Shown here: positions 11,470 through 24,672 of the stretch, one piece after another
How the letters are laid out: the number at the start of each line of letters is the position of its first letter
How positions within the stretch are numbered: position 1 is the stretch's first letter
DNA from: Toxonevra muliebris
Lineage: Eukaryota > Arthropoda > Insecta > Diptera > Pallopteridae
Assembly: GCA_963691655.1 (NCBI GenBank)
Contig: OY829328.1
Location: 14,586,704 to 14,650,703 of the forward strand
Length of the DNA: 64,000 bases
Reading direction: 5' to 3'
Made by a program: the position numbers and the translations under genes
The notes under the pieces: model-generated
Databases searched by the model: none
What the model was told of the DNA's origin: nothing
Seen by the model: the letters and a program-made list of their open reading frames with translations, nothing else

Positions 11470-13315
11470 TTATATACGAGAAATAAAAATAATTTTAGAT
11501 ATTAAAGAATAAAAATATAAATCAATTTTAATTTTTATTCATTAAAGAACATAAATAAAAATCACTCATGTTAGTAATATCAGCTTCAAGGCCCTACTTT
11601 TTGTTAAACTTAACTAAACAAAACTATATTTTTATCAACACTTTTTGCTATCCCAATCAGTTTATAAGTGTGGCGATTTTTAATTACATTAAAAAAATAG
11701 AAATTATGAAAAAAATTATTTTTGATTTTTATATTTTTCAAAAATAAAAATTTTGGGTGATTTTTTACTACAAATAATTAGTATAAAAGTTGAATTGGAT
11801 TCTATTTTTTTTTGCTCACAAATAATAATTATTTTTATTTTATAAACCAAAAAACCTCTGAAAAAAACTTTTATTTTTCGATTTTTAAAAAATATTCTTC
11901 GCGACTTTGTCCCAAATCTCAGTACTGTAAATAGTACCAGAGATTTTCTCTTAAAAGCATTAGCATTGTATGACAGGTGCCACGCCTACTTTAAATTAAT
12001 AAATTAATCTTAGTATTGAAAAATAATATTGCCGTACCAAATCTTATAAAATATTCCATAATGAATATTCAGGTTATTTATAGGAGGTACCCCGCCTCCT
12101 TTTCCAATCCCGTATTATTATAAAATGATGTATGCCAATCTGTATTGCGGTTTCGGTAGTATAGCTGGATATATAAACACATTTTCACTTTTATATATCG
12201 CTTATTTGTGGCTACATCGTCATAACTCAAAATTTTATATTTTTGAGTTATTGATGCAGAATGAATCATTTAGCGGTATTGTTTCAATTGGCAAAATCTC
12301 GGTGGTTTATTTACAAAAATCATAGCTGAAGAAAAAATATTTCATTATAACGTTCAGTGAAAACTTTAAAACCGTTTCCTGAAAACTTTAAAATTTTGTG
12401 TTTTGACAGTAAAATCGCAAATGAGCGATATATAGAAATGGTATGTGCCTTGGTCTACGAGAAAAAGCATATCGTTCAGAAACAAGTTTTTGAGAAAAAA
12501 TCTGTTAAAGTAAACAAGTCGACAGTGATGCGATTATCTTTTACTGTGCCTATCGTTCTTCTTTCATAGCTTCTCTTCCGACCTTTGTTATTCAGTTTTG
12601 CTTTTCCAAAGAATTTTATCATAAAAAAGTTAAAGTGTTTTGCGTTTGAATTATTTTTTAAAGTGCATTTCTACAACAAATAGTAAAGCTAGAAATCTGA
12701 GCTTTGTTTGCTTAATTAAAAAGAGAGTATTTTTTCTATCAAAATCGCCAAAAACTGTTAAAAGCGATAGGTCCCTTTTCGTAGACAAAGGGGCATATGC
12801 TGTCATCAGCACATGTTTTTATAGAAGTTCTAGACCAAATATATATTAAAACTGACTAGTCCTTGAAAATGATTATCGTATAATTTCATATACCAAATAT
12901 TTATGTATATAAACTTTTACTATCAACTCTAACAAAAAAAAAAAAAAAAAATATTAGTAATCTTACATTAATATTTTTTCTTTAATATATTTTTTTTGTA
13001 GTTTAGGTATTTTGGATATTTATTTAAATAGAGATGACTTTTATTGTTATCCATATATTTTCAATATTGATTTTTTTATATATATCTAATCTACAATTGT
13101 AATATTATGCGCACACATAAATATAAATAAATTATCTTCTTGTTTTAGAGTCTGTGGTTTTGAACTTTTATTTTGTTTTTAATTTTATATCTTTTAAATC
13201 GTTTGCAGTAATTAGTATAAAAATATTTCGGTTTTTTTTTTTGGTTTCAGTTTTATTTTTTTTCACATATATGTATGTAGATTTCGTGTTTTTGTTGCTA
13301 ATTAAATAAATCGTG

Positions 13316-13335
13316 TATTATTATTATTATTATTT
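13316..13335 (+). repeat. (ATT)n microsatellite
   Basis: About six and a half tandem ATT units (ATTATTATT...), a simple trinucleotide repeat in a T-rich region. Confidence 0.9.
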
Positions 13336-14158
13336 TTTGGGTTTTTTGAATGCAACGGATTCCAAATTATTGAGATATGCTTTTGCGGTGACGGCCTTGG
13401 GCATACAAGTATAACAGTTTTGTGGTTTCTTTTAAATTTATATTTTTTTTTCGATCGCATTTTATTAAAATTACGAAACAAATTTTGTTTCTGTTAATGA
13501 TCTAGAATATATTTATTTCAGTATAAAATATTTGTGTGTTTCTGTTAAAGAAATAAAATTTGTTCTTTTTTTGTTCATTAATACAACAGCTCATGGAAGT
13601 ACCAGACCAAGCTTTTCGCATTCATTCATATTGTGTGAGTTATACTTGCACACGAGTAGAAGAGGCCCACAGTTTTATATTGAATCTGAAAGGCGAAATC
13701 AAGAGTTTTTCTTGAAGGTTTTCCATTGTCACCAAAGAAGTGTCGTGTCGAAAATTCTTTTAATTTCTATTTCGTTCTGGGTGGAAATTTTTTTCACATA
13801 CCAAAACAAAACTATTATTTATACATAAATTTTTAGAATTTGCGTACTTTTCATTTGCACATTTTTGTTGTTGTTTAATTTCTTTCTTTTTGCGCTTTTT
13901 ATTTTCTTTTTTTTGCAATGTCAGCGGAAGTTTCTAACATGTTATTTGTTATCATTTTTCATTACTATTTTTTTTTAAGTTTTTGCACCGATAATAGTTG
14001 TTTTTGTATATATTACACTTTGTTTTTATAATACATAGTTGCTTTGTTTTTTTTATAATAAATATCTACTGTTTTTTAAATTTATTTTTTGTTTGAAGCA
14101 CAACAAAATAATTAGCTACAGAAACACTAATTCTATTTTTGTAATTTCTGTTTTTACC

Positions 14159-14180
14159 AAAAAAAAAAAAAAAAAAAAAA
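14159..14180 (+). repeat. Poly-A tract (22 bases)
   Basis: Uninterrupted run of 22 A. It may be the old tail of a retroposed sequence on the + strand, but nothing recognisable precedes it. Confidence 0.9.
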
Positions 14181-15282
14181 TTTACCTGTTTAATTTTGTA
14201 CAATTTTTATGATTTTGTTTGTTTTTAATTCGCACATATTTAATACTCATTATAATTGCTACCATAAATCAGCTACTATAAATACATATCTCGTTTTAAT
14301 TAATTCATTTAATTTATCTTCTATTGTTATGTAATATATGCATGCTTCAGTTACGATTACATTATTTTTGCCTATATAAAACATCAAAATCAATTTATGA
14401 TGAAATTGAATTCGCGGTATTTTTTTTTAAGTTCCATTCGGCTTCTTTTTTTCGGAAATTTTGTTTTCATTTGATTTAAGTTTCTAAAAATAATTATGAA
14501 GCATCGCATAAATATTTCCGAATTTTTTGTTTTTGCTTTACAATAATAGTCGGTAATGAATGAATTGAAATAATTATAACCAGTTTAATTATCTGATGTT
14601 GAATTTAAATTCGCGGCGTTAAGCCTCAGCGAACACGTCGCTTCTTATTTTGTGTACAGTTAGAAATAATTAAATAAAATGAATTAAACATAGTCGTATA
14701 TATGATTGTCAATTTTTTGCATTTTTAAGCAATACATTTGCATAAATAATTTTTAAAGAAATTTACTTTCATTATCTATAAAAACAAAACAAAGAAAAAA
14801 AAAAACTTAAATGTGTAAGAATTTTAATTAGCGTTTTTTTTTTTTGTTGGAAACAGAGTTATCAGGAGAGGTAGCTTAGAAAGAGAAAATGCTCCGAAAG
14901 AAGATTTAAGATAAGCGAACCGTACCGATTTTAAGTAAGGGATATTACTACAAAGATTCAAAGTCTAGCCGTATTCAATGGTATCGCAAACTTAATATAT
15001 AATGAAAATCTCTTAGGTATCATTTGTTAAAAACAAATTAATTCCAGCCTACTATATCAACTGTGAGGATATCGTTGAGAGAAACAGGGTGGAATGGAGA
15101 CGCTGTGATACCAGTCTAGTAGGAGGGAAAAAATCATCATTATGCAAAAACTTTCTCTAAATTAAATTTGGAAGTCAGTCCATTGGATCATTGAATTTTT
15201 CCCGTATGGAGAAATGAACATTTTAGAAAGAAAGAAAAATTTCGGATAGAAAATTTGAGCTATTGCATGAATTTTCTCTAGA

Positions 15283-15518
15283 TTATCTCTCTCTATTAGC
15301 AATTGTCATAGAATCGCTGTTCTTTGGTTCATGGTTCTCCAGTTTATCAATCCTGCCATTACTAAATACATCATAGTGTCCAGGAAGCGATATAAATAAC
15401 AACTTGTTTAGTCTCATGACATTATTAAGTTTTGCCTAACGATTTTCGAAAAATTTGCTGAGAGTTCTATGGACTTTAGTACAGCTTGGTTGTCACTATA
15501 GACCTCTATCAATTTTTC
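15283..15518 (-). pseudogene. RNase H domain fragment of a non-LTR retrotransposon
   Basis: Reading down from 15518, the minus strand gives EKLIEVYSDNQAVLKSIEL and then SANFSKIV. This matches the 'I-x-SDSQAALKAL' part of the RNase H domain found in insect non-LTR elements, with the catalytic-type Asp in YSDNQA. After a stop and a frameshift it continues as LLFISLPGHYDVFSNGRIDK, matching the 'WVPGHxGxxGNExADxLA' block. The order and spacing are right, the W and N/E residues have changed, and several stops follow. This is a dead fragment, probably of an RNase H-bearing clade (I, Loa or similar). Element ends are not visible. Confidence 0.7.
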
Positions 15519-15888
15519 TTACCAAAAATTTTCGATTAGCTAGCTAACTATGTAAAAAATGGTAAAGGTCTCAGTATATTTCCAATTTTTGCTTTCGTGC
15601 TGACGGTATAGAGAAAAAACATGTTGCAAATCCCCTCGTTATAGCAAACAGTGAACATTGTTCGGATAGTTGACGGTAAATCTATTTTATTTTATTTACT
15701 ATAAATAAACTAATGTTTTGATTACCAATAGTGTATGATACTCAGCAGCTAAAGCACATAGTCTTCGAAGAGGTGAAAAATATCTCAGAGATAGTTAGAA
15801 TCACAACTCATCATCACATCATCCTTTTTAGAATATCATTCAGGATATTATTATTATTACTGACTTACGGTTTACGAAATGTTTTTCT

Positions 15889-15925
15889 TTTAATTTACCT
15901 GCAAAAAGAAAAAAATATGTAAGTT
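15889..15925 (-). promoter_or_regulatory. Possible recursive splice site (AG|GT junction), minus strand
   Basis: The minus strand reads a pyrimidine tract, TTTTTTTCTTTTTGCAG, immediately followed by GTAAAT (junction between 15899 and 15898). A strong 3' splice site abutting a 5' splice site is the signature of ratchet points in long fly introns. The donor half (GTAAAT) is weaker than the usual GTAAGT. Chance occurrence in AT-rich DNA cannot be excluded. Confidence 0.3.
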
Positions 15926-18900
15926 GATTAAAAAATATGAGCAAAAAGTATTTGAAATTACATTTCATTTCTATTTTTACTTATATTACAAATATTCGAA
16001 CATGCATTCTCTAATTGTTTTCCCCCAATTCAGAATCAAAACTATTATTAAAACTTCATATATTTATATCGTTGTGCTCGTATTATTTTTTTTATTATTT
16101 TTCTTTGAGTGAATTTAAATAGTAATGCGAAAGTAAACGGAAATTGTGACTATCGTTTATCAGATTTTTGCACAATTACGTAGATAATACTAACTAATTT
16201 TGTTTAACAATTATCTAAAAGTAAATGCAAATTGATAAATCTAAAATTATTAAATTATTGAACTACAAACGTTATTACAATAATTATAAAATTTGTAATA
16301 CAATGAAGTTTTCATCACAGATTGAGTTAGATTAGTTAGACCACGGGTGCCCACGTTCTATGCACTCAGTGCACATTTGTTTTTGTAAAAGCACTTTGAC
16401 ATATGCTGTGCATTCTAATACACACATACACAGCACTCCGCACTAAGCAATAGATATATGCCTATCCCAAAGAGCAAAGCAACAACACTTTCGTATGCTT
16501 TGTTGGTACACATTGGCGACAGTTATAATCAACGTAGATTTTGTTGTTGTCTAATGTATGATTTTGTTGTTCCTTTATAATAATAAAGTTTATATATATT
16601 GCTGTTTGCATTTCCATAAGAAACTTTTGGGTACCTTTGATAGAGAGTAATAAAATATGAGATCACTGAAAGAAATCTGTGGTAAAAAGGAAAAACAGCT
16701 TAAGTTTATTTATTTTCTGGTCAGTCGAGTTTAATAGCTTTGAATAAAAATATCGAAGAAACTATAGCACTGCTTCAAACGATTCTACGCTCAAATTAAA
16801 GACCGCTCTTAAAACGATATAAAATTCTAAAACTCATTTAAAAATTCGCACCAATTTAATATTTTTAATTTAATTTTAAAGTCGAGTTAAGATGTTTTTC
16901 ATTTTTATGCCAGAAATAATCGTGAGTCATGAGCAAAATGATTATGAAAGTTTATCAATTAAATGAATTAAAACAACTTACGACTTTCACAAAGTTCAAA
17001 TTAACCCAGTATGAAATAAGGAATAAATTGAGACTGATTGACCAACCCCAAATGGATGCAAAGGTAATGAAGTAAGTAGTTTAGGTGGTTAGTTAAAAAA
17101 TAATGCTTTATGTAATGTATTGACTACTGGCTTTGATAATTTAATGTTGAGCCATTATCTAATCTATTGCAACTTGTTATTATCTCTGGGAAATATTCTT
17201 CTATAGTAGCAAGAACAATTAATTAAATTAAAATAAAAAGGGGCGTTTGAATTTGTAGACCATTTTAATTTTTTTGTTTGTTGTTGTTTTATGACCAACC
17301 ATCAAAATGTATGAGATTTTTGTTGTTAAGGGGGGTTTTTAACCCCAAAACCCCTCTAGGATTCACTAGTGCCACCAAGTACATATATTTCAAAACTATA
17401 ATTTCATTATTTATATGAAAATGCTGGTGTTGTTGTAATTGTTTTATAGCGTGACTGTATGAAAATCATGCAAAGAATTATAAAACGAGTAATGTGATGA
17501 CTTACTCGTACTGTTTTTCGCATTTTCACAATTGAATTGCCATGTTTAAACTACAACAAACCACAGATTTTCAACGTATCAAACAGCGATAATATATCAC
17601 CCAATTGTAAATGGGATGTATGAATCTATCTGTGTATATAAATATACATACATGAATATAATAATACAGGCAAATTGAATGGATGGGTTAGATGCAAGAA
17701 CAATAGGTAAAATTTTCAAGGTTGGCTATTATTATTTGGCATTTAACTACATATATACATATATCTACTCACACATATACATATATCCTCATACATATAT
17801 ATATTCACTCATACATATATTTTCCAATGTTTTTATTTCAAATATGCGTAAGTTTTTCAATGACTATAAACTTACTACATCATATCGGATACTTTTGCAT
17901 TCAATAAAAGGCGTGGCGCTATATAAAATTTTTTTTAGTAAATGCAGTAAATTTTTCTAATGTTAGTGCTGTAGGTTTATAAGCTACCTACATATTTTTA
18001 GTTATTTTTGTATTAAATAGTTTACGAGGTGTAATGAAAAAAGCTCATGGCCTAAACCATTTGGCAACAACACGTTCTTCTATTCAACTTGTATATTTTG
18101 TATTCTTTACCTATTTTAAGAATATTTTTGGCAAGGAAATATTTTACAAAAACACACACAATGACGTCACGCCCCAAGAATTTGAGTTGTCATGCATTAA
18201 ATTAAGGTAATGTTCTTTTTTTTCTAATTAAAATTTAATATTAGTAATAATTAAAAATTGTTATTACTTTTTTTACACTGTAAATTTCAGGCTAAATTTC
18301 TTTAAAAAAATATTGGGCTTGGGTGGATTTGACTTGCACTGTACTACAGTATTTTTCGATGAGGAATATTTTCTTTAACGATTATTTGTTCGTTTTTTAA
18401 TTATTAATGCAGTCAGTATAAGGGACTATTTCAAAAATATCAAAATTTTTGTCTTTCGTGGGTTGGACTAGGCAATTTTAACCTTTATTGACCACAACTG
18501 CTTCTCAATGGAGTATAGTTTTCTTAGAGACTCAATGATTGGTTTCGCGACTGTTTACTCAATATACGATATGTGGTTATAGCTTCATACACATAACTTC
18601 TCAAACAAGGGGATTAAGAGGGTCGTGAAGTTTTGCTATCTGAGTCAATCTTTTTTTTCTTTTTCATGATAAATAGGCAAATAGGCAAAACTATGAGCTT
18701 GAAATCTCTGTAGCAGGAATTTGAGGCGTGATAAAGAAAATTTAAGCTTAAAACCGAAATAAGTGACCGTGAATTACGCTTTAAAAAGTTATTCATTTGA
18801 AATTTACTGTGTTGTTAAAATTATTACTTTTACTAAATTGATTTAAATTGTTATAAATAATAGCAGAATGTTTTTGTGAATTTTTTTAGTGCTTATAACA

Positions 18901-19401
18901 AATATTTTGTGCGCATACATATATATCTATACGACATGAAAATTAAATTAACTGTAAATTAATATGTCTATACATATATACATACGTATGTGCATACGAA
19001 TTGGTAGCTATCATCATTTGATGACTTTAACTGTTGCATGCATTAAACAAGTTTTTGCAGTAAAGCAAAGTAAAGAAAAAAAGCATTTAAAAATAAATAT
19101 AATATTTAAACGTGAATTATTTAAACACAGGACTAGGAAAGAATGTTTCGAAAAGTTCGGAAAGGCATTTTTATGACACAAGCTTCACCAGAAGTTTCCA
19201 ACATCGTCCTATTCGCTTGCTGCTAATGGTTTAAAAATGTTAGTCTGAAGCATGGTAGTTTCTCCAATCAACAAATTATTTTTTAAAATTAATTGAGAGG
19301 TAAGAAAAAATCGAAATTTAGTAATTATTTTTTGATTTTAGTTTTTTTTAATTTTATTCTTTTGCTCGGGAATAAAATACGGGACGGTTCTTAATGTTTT
19401 T
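15926..19401. other. AT-rich non-coding region
   Basis: No protein-like frame. It contains TATA/CATA-rich repeats at 17740-17830 and a G-rich/C-rich hairpin fragment at 17329-17360. Poly-T and poly-A runs and scattered decayed repeat text make up the rest. The 16343-16440 part contains GCACTCAGTGCAC and a CACGGGTGCCCA end-like word that might be an old hAT terminus, without a partner. Confidence 0.45.
17329..17360. repeat. G-rich/C-rich hairpin fragment
   Basis: AAGGGGGGTTTTTAACCCC followed by AAAACCCC can fold on itself. It resembles the hairpin core of the elements at 2527-2695 and 46315-46485 and the shorter hairpins at 7453-7482, 23575-23615, 38101-38120 and 61386-61413. Confidence 0.4.
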
Positions 19402-20072
19402 TGGGTCGCTGAACACGAATCTGAACTCAGATTTTTCGGGTCACGTAAGACTTCGGAGCAACAGCTATTTTAGGCCACCTTTTGTTAAAGAAAATATGAA
19501 AGGAGTAAAGAAAACGCATTACTGACCTGGGTAAAAATGTTTCTAATAACTATTTAGGGAAAGAGGGAAGGTCCCTGAACAAACGAACCACCCCCCATCC
19601 CATCTGTGCCCCCAGCCCCCTATTTCTATGTAGTATGTTCGGCATTGGTGTGCAAAAATGGTGAAAAAAACATAAATTTTTTGAGATAATAAATGGCTCA
19701 GAAGAAGAGTTTTTGAAAAATCATTACGACATCACAAAACGTGCTTCCATATGTGCCGAACGTACTACATGTAGTATACGTAACATTTTCACACTTTTGG
19801 TAATTTCGCAAAACTGAAAACTCTGATCCAAAAAAAAAGAAAAAAAAAAACACTCAAGCAATTGCCCTAGACAAAACTTATTAACGCACGCTTTGTTGAG
19901 ACTGCTATATTCTGTAGCACAACAAGTCGGTTTTAAAATTTAAAGCACACTTAACGCAGCAACCTGAAAAGAATAGGTGTACTACATGTAGTTTAAAAAA
20001 AAAAAGGATATACAGAGAGCCTGACGCGACCCGAAAAAACTGTATATACAATATATTCGTGTTCAGCGACCC
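19402..20072. mobile_element. Possible inverted-repeat element (GGGTCGCTGAACACGAAT ends)
   Basis: GGGTCGCTGAACACGAAT followed by a TTTTTCGGGTCACGT block occurs at about 19402-19446. The same pair of words, with GGGTCGCGT, occurs in reverse orientation at about 20020-20072. Between them lies a second inverted pair around ATGTAGTA(C/T)GTTCGGCA (19625-19645 and 19755-19775). A third ACTACATGTAGT palindrome sits at 19980. The nested inversions suggest a foldback-type element of about 670 bp. No coding, no clear target duplication, family unknown. Confidence 0.4.
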
Positions 20073-20320
20073 ATAAAATATATATTTCAAATATCAAACC
20101 TCATGGGATTTTCAAAAGGCTCAAAATTGCTGTTCAATGAAATTAATGATTAAGTTTAATTTTTTTTTTCGAAACGAAAAACTCAAACACCCTCTATCAA
20201 TTTGCGCTCGATAGTCGTAAAATATTTTTTTTGATTGAACAAAAACATAAAAATCAAACGATGATTTTTATACCATATGGAAAAAATTAAAATCTTTAAA
20301 TAATGATTAGTTTTAATTTT

Positions 20321-21400
20321 TACACTCGAAAAAAAGTGCAATGTAAAATTGATATTTTTGAAATGTTATTTTCATTATTTGTAAAAACAAAAATGTTAGT
20401 TTTACGGCAAAAAATAATAGATTGATATGTTTTGTGTTGAATTAACATTAAAACTATTATATTGATAATAATCGATAATAATAATGTTAAAATTACATTA
20501 AAATTCTTCTCATTACTTAATACATTTTTCATATAAAATTGATATTATCCTGAACAAATTTAACATTAAAAATGTAAACAGGCTGGTATGGTATTAAAAA
20601 TTAAGACTGGCAATATTTTTTGCATTAGTATAACATAAAAAATTTAAACTGGCAACACTTTTTAATTGCGAAATAGTTTTTTGAGTGCTTGTGGCGCACA
20701 ATAAAATAAAAGTGTGAAAAAATAAAATTAAAAAAAAATTAAATATTATCATAAAATAAAACTGTTTAAAAAATATTAGAAGTGAAATATTAGAAAGTGC
20801 AAATAATGAACTTATTTTATTAATAGGAATTAATTTATCAGCGGCCATTTCTTTCTGCGTTGTTGAGAATATTATTCGTTAAATACGCCTCACTTAATTT
20901 TTAGAAGGGGATTCCACGCCTACCACCTGCAGCGTAATTTAAAAATCTTTTTATGAGTGGAAATTTTTGCGTTTGTATTATGTTATTAATTAATATTACT
21001 AAAATAAAAATATATAAAATAAAAAAGGTATTTTATTTAACATTTTAAATTGTCAACTTTACGTTAAGTTAATATCAAATTTACATTTCGTAATATCAAT
21101 TATATACTATTGTAATGTTAATTCAACATTATTGTCATATCAATTTTACATTAATTTTGCTTTAATGTTACATTTTGACATTTTAAATATCTATACTACA
21201 TGAGAAAAATGTATTTCTTTTACATTTCAATGTCAAAATTACATTGTTTTCTCATCACTTATACATTTTTCACGTTCAATTCAGTAATGTTAAAATTACA
21301 ATTCGTAATGTCAATTTTGATATTTGTTCATGTTGGCTGAATATTGTAAACAAAAAATTTTATTTTTACAGCTGTTTCATGTACTTTTTTTTGGAGTGTA
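20321..21400. mobile_element. DNA element with CACTC ends and iterated AATGTNAAAATTACAT palindromes
   Basis: Terminal inverted repeats CACTCGAAAAAAAGTGCA (from 20323) and, inward from the right, CACTCCAAAAAAAAGTAC (from 21398) bound 1076 bp. TA on both outer sides is a possible TA target site. The subterminal ~250 bases at each end are built from many variants of AATGTTAAAATTACAT and AATGTCAATTTTGATATT in both orientations, a dense set of palindromic words. The centre (about 20700-20960) is unrelated and non-coding. The layout suits a non-autonomous element whose transposase binds repeated subterminal sites. The superfamily cannot be fixed. Confidence 0.6.
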
Positions 21401-24400
21401 GATATAACGCTGATAAAATAAAAATCTTTACGGGCTTTAGTAAAGCATGGAACCTGTACCATTTGGTGTACTCAACTTTTTTATTAAATTTTGTAAAATA
21501 ATCATAATTTTCGTTCTCTGATTTATTAGAAATATCAGCAGAAGAGTTGAGAACCGTTACGGCACGTCAAAGATTTTCTTACAGACCCATGATCAGTGAT
21601 TTTTGAAAGTTTAATCGAGCTTATTTTTATCTAAATGGCAACAATGCAGATCGTGTCGGCTGTCAATGTCATTGAAACAATGAAAAAAGCTTCGAAATAA
21701 TACATCCACAGTTGAAACTAAGTTTATCTGCTATTTAACAAACGATATAATGATATAAAACAAGTGCTATAAAAATTCAGATTGCCGCATAATCATAGTT
21801 AAAAAAAAGTGTACTTTAAATAAACTATACTTTAATGCTATAAGCATTAGCATTATAATGTATAAATTAGTTAAAGCAAACTTTAAGTTTTCGATACCAG
21901 TTTTTATATTTTTCACTTTAAAAACAAAAATGTTAATAAAAAGTTTCATGACAATTACACAAAATATATTCCAATCCATTAATTATGTCAACCCAAAAAC
22001 GATATAAATGGGTTGCAGATATGTATGGTCTTAATTAGCATATATATCAGTAAGTATGTAAGTTGAACTAAGAGCATTGTATCCAAGGGTGTTAGGGTAT
22101 AAAAAGTAGAACGTAACCTCAAATTGATATAAATTATGTAAAGAAGAAAATGTGTGTATAAAAATTCAATAAAAAAAATTTAATATATACATACATACAT
22201 ACAGATATTTTTACATTTGTAAATGCAAATAAATAAAATTGTAAATTTAGCATAAATTAAAATTGAATATCAACATGCATATCACATTATTAACTTAAAT
22301 CTATTTATTTATTTTTGTTGCTTGTTGTAGTGCATTAAAGTGCAAAATAAATGAAAATGAAATTGAAATTATTTAATTTTATTTTTCAACTTTATAAATC
22401 CCGTGTACACATTGTATGAAGTCGTTATTTTGACATAAATAACTTAATTTACCATGAATGCAATTTGATTACCAATGATTTTTTTTTTAACAACATCACA
22501 AATTAACATTTTAATTAACAAGAATATTTATTTAGTATTTGCTTCAATTTTTGTTCTTTTTGTATAAGTATATGGTATATTTCTAGTATTCAGACGTGTT
22601 ATACATTTAAAAATAATAATAATTTATTAAAATGTATAGAAGTTTGTTTAAAAATGTTGAACATTTACTGCTAATACGTTCGCAAATCCGGAATGTCTAG
22701 AACTCATGTCCAAGAAACTATTATCTTTAAAAACTCTTTTCCCAAATATTTAAAAGTCTGTTCACATAATGTTTCAAGATCGAAAAGGCAACAGTTTTGC
22801 GAGTTCTTCTCAAGTGCAACTGCAAGTCTCATCATATGGCAATACCAACTTTTATAGAAATGTTTTATTCAACAATTTTGCTTCCTACATTCTTTCAAAT
22901 ACTTTACAAGGTTTTCAGAACGCCTCATTACAAGAATAAAAATTTGATGATTTTTCTTTTTGAATGTATATGAACAACAGTTTGCCAACTGAAATATTTG
23001 TTATTTGGCGCACGAAGAATTTTGCATATGATTTCATTAGTATGTATGTAGTAGGTAGTCGAAAATGATTTTCTTTTGAAAAATTTTTATTTTAAAAATA
23101 AATTTTAGCCGACACTGAAATCCGTACACAAGCATCTGAATATATATACATATGTATTTGTGTCGCTATATTCAGAAATATACAAAAAGACAAAAAAAAT
23201 TTCCTAAATGACTAATAGTGATGAGAATTTTGCGCCTTCATACTTTCTTTCACAATTTGCCGGGTAAAAATACATACATATGTGCATATAGCTATGCATA
23301 TAGTCGTAGTCGTATATATATTTATTATAAAGATGACAACACATTCAGTTCGAATACTGTTTTGTGTTGGAAGAATAATTACATACATATGCACATATAT
23401 ACGAGTACACGATTATTTGTTATAGCAGCAAAGTGATGACGTAAAATGCAAATGTATACAAGAAAAAGAATAGTACTCGTGTATTTTTCTTGAAATCTTA
23501 TCAAATAAATCTACTAAGAAGCAGTTTATTTAATAAGTAAAAGTGAATATATTTTGTGTAAGTAGTTGCTTCTAGAGGATAATAGAGAGAGTTTTAGGGG
23601 TTAAAATCCTCAGTTAGCGATGAAAATATCACTTAGAAGTAAGACACTGGGTGAATAAAATAACAAATGTGTAAGTACTATGTATGTTAACTAAAATAGG
23701 TGTAAATCAGGGATAAATTCAAATAACTCGCTTCCTGCCCCGGAGTATCAGAAAACTGTGACATCCCCTAACATGAGCAGCAAACTTTTAGAAAACTCTT
23801 TTCTAGAAAAATCCAAATTAAGGAAATTTTGGTTTAGTTTAACAAACTAGTAAATTAGATAGGCAAACGGAGCGAAGGGGGATGGTAATGTGAGAATCGC
23901 CATTTGTTGAAGCTCGTTTTGTACACACATTATTGAGAAGACATATACTCCTCTCACACCTCTTAGAGACGAAAAAAAGGGTTTTTCTAGTGTTCGTTTT
24001 GTGTAGTGAAATCAATTTTTTTCTACTATCTCATCAAAGTAAATGTAATTAAAATAAAGTTTATAGTTTTCTATTTCGATGTGTGAAAAAATTCTGCTCT
24101 TTCCATACATTGTTTTAGACCAGGATGGCATGCTCGAAAATAATGACATCGAGGGGTAATGAGGTAATTTTCAAGGCAAATATCATTGGAATACTCTAGA
24201 GTGTTTTTGATGTGAATATGTATTTCTATTTGAATAAAGTTATTTTACGATTTGTTTGATAATTTTTAGTTATCATACAGCGAAAATATGTGAGAAAGAC
24301 TGGGGATTCACCTCCAGATCTAAATGAACTGCTCACTGAACTGATGGTGAAAAATGAACCAAAAAAGTTATTTTCGGATACTCCAAAAGTTTCTGTCCAG

Positions 24401-24672
24401 CAATGATATTTTTTTCAGATTTTCAACCCAATAGAAGAAGGAGCATTGTTGAAGTATCTGTTGGATGCCAAGTAAGCTTTGTTTTGCTTTGAGCCCTTTG
24501 ACTTTGATCTGACCCAGAGCAATTTTATACAATGGGTTTTACCACGCCCAAGACTTAGCAACTGTAAGCTCAAATATATAACTTTGTTTTTTTTTTCATT
24601 ATTAACTTTTGAGGCATACAAAAACAAATTTAAGTTCTTTTGTAAGAAAAAGTGTTGAAAAATTTAGCTAAA
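21401..24672. other. AT-rich non-coding region
   Basis: No protein-like frame. It contains an (ATAC)n microsatellite at about 22184-22203, CATA/TATA-rich stretches around 23270-23400 and a short hairpin GAGAGTTTTAGGGGTT/AAAATCCTC at 23575-23615. The rest shows nothing I can support. Confidence 0.5.
22184..22203 (+). repeat. (ATAC)n microsatellite
   Basis: About five tandem tetranucleotide units (ATACATACATAC...), a common simple repeat of flies. Confidence 0.85.

Larger units (their letters stand above)
11470..15282. other. AT-rich, largely T-rich non-coding region
   Basis: No convincing gene. The fragment at 11960-12120 carries the phrases 'aggtgccacgcctac' and 'ggaggtaccccgcctcc', a style shared with other decayed repeats in the window. 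From about 12950 to 14830 the + strand is strongly T-biased, with poly-T runs. Slightly less AT-rich islands occur at about 13360-13420 and 14610-14645. The T bias could mark a transcribed strand or an untranslated region, but I cannot assign it. Confidence 0.45.

Noticed and set aside
13370..13415. Possible microRNA-like hairpin near a GGTGACGGCC word
   Set aside because: The stem pairs over only about five bases before mismatching.
14170..14200. CAG|GTAAAT junction on the minus strand
   Set aside because: The upstream sequence is A-rich, not pyrimidine-rich, so it is not a credible recursive splice site.
16343..16440. CACGGGTGCCCACG end-like word suggesting a hAT terminus
   Set aside because: No matching opposite end and no 8-bp duplication found.
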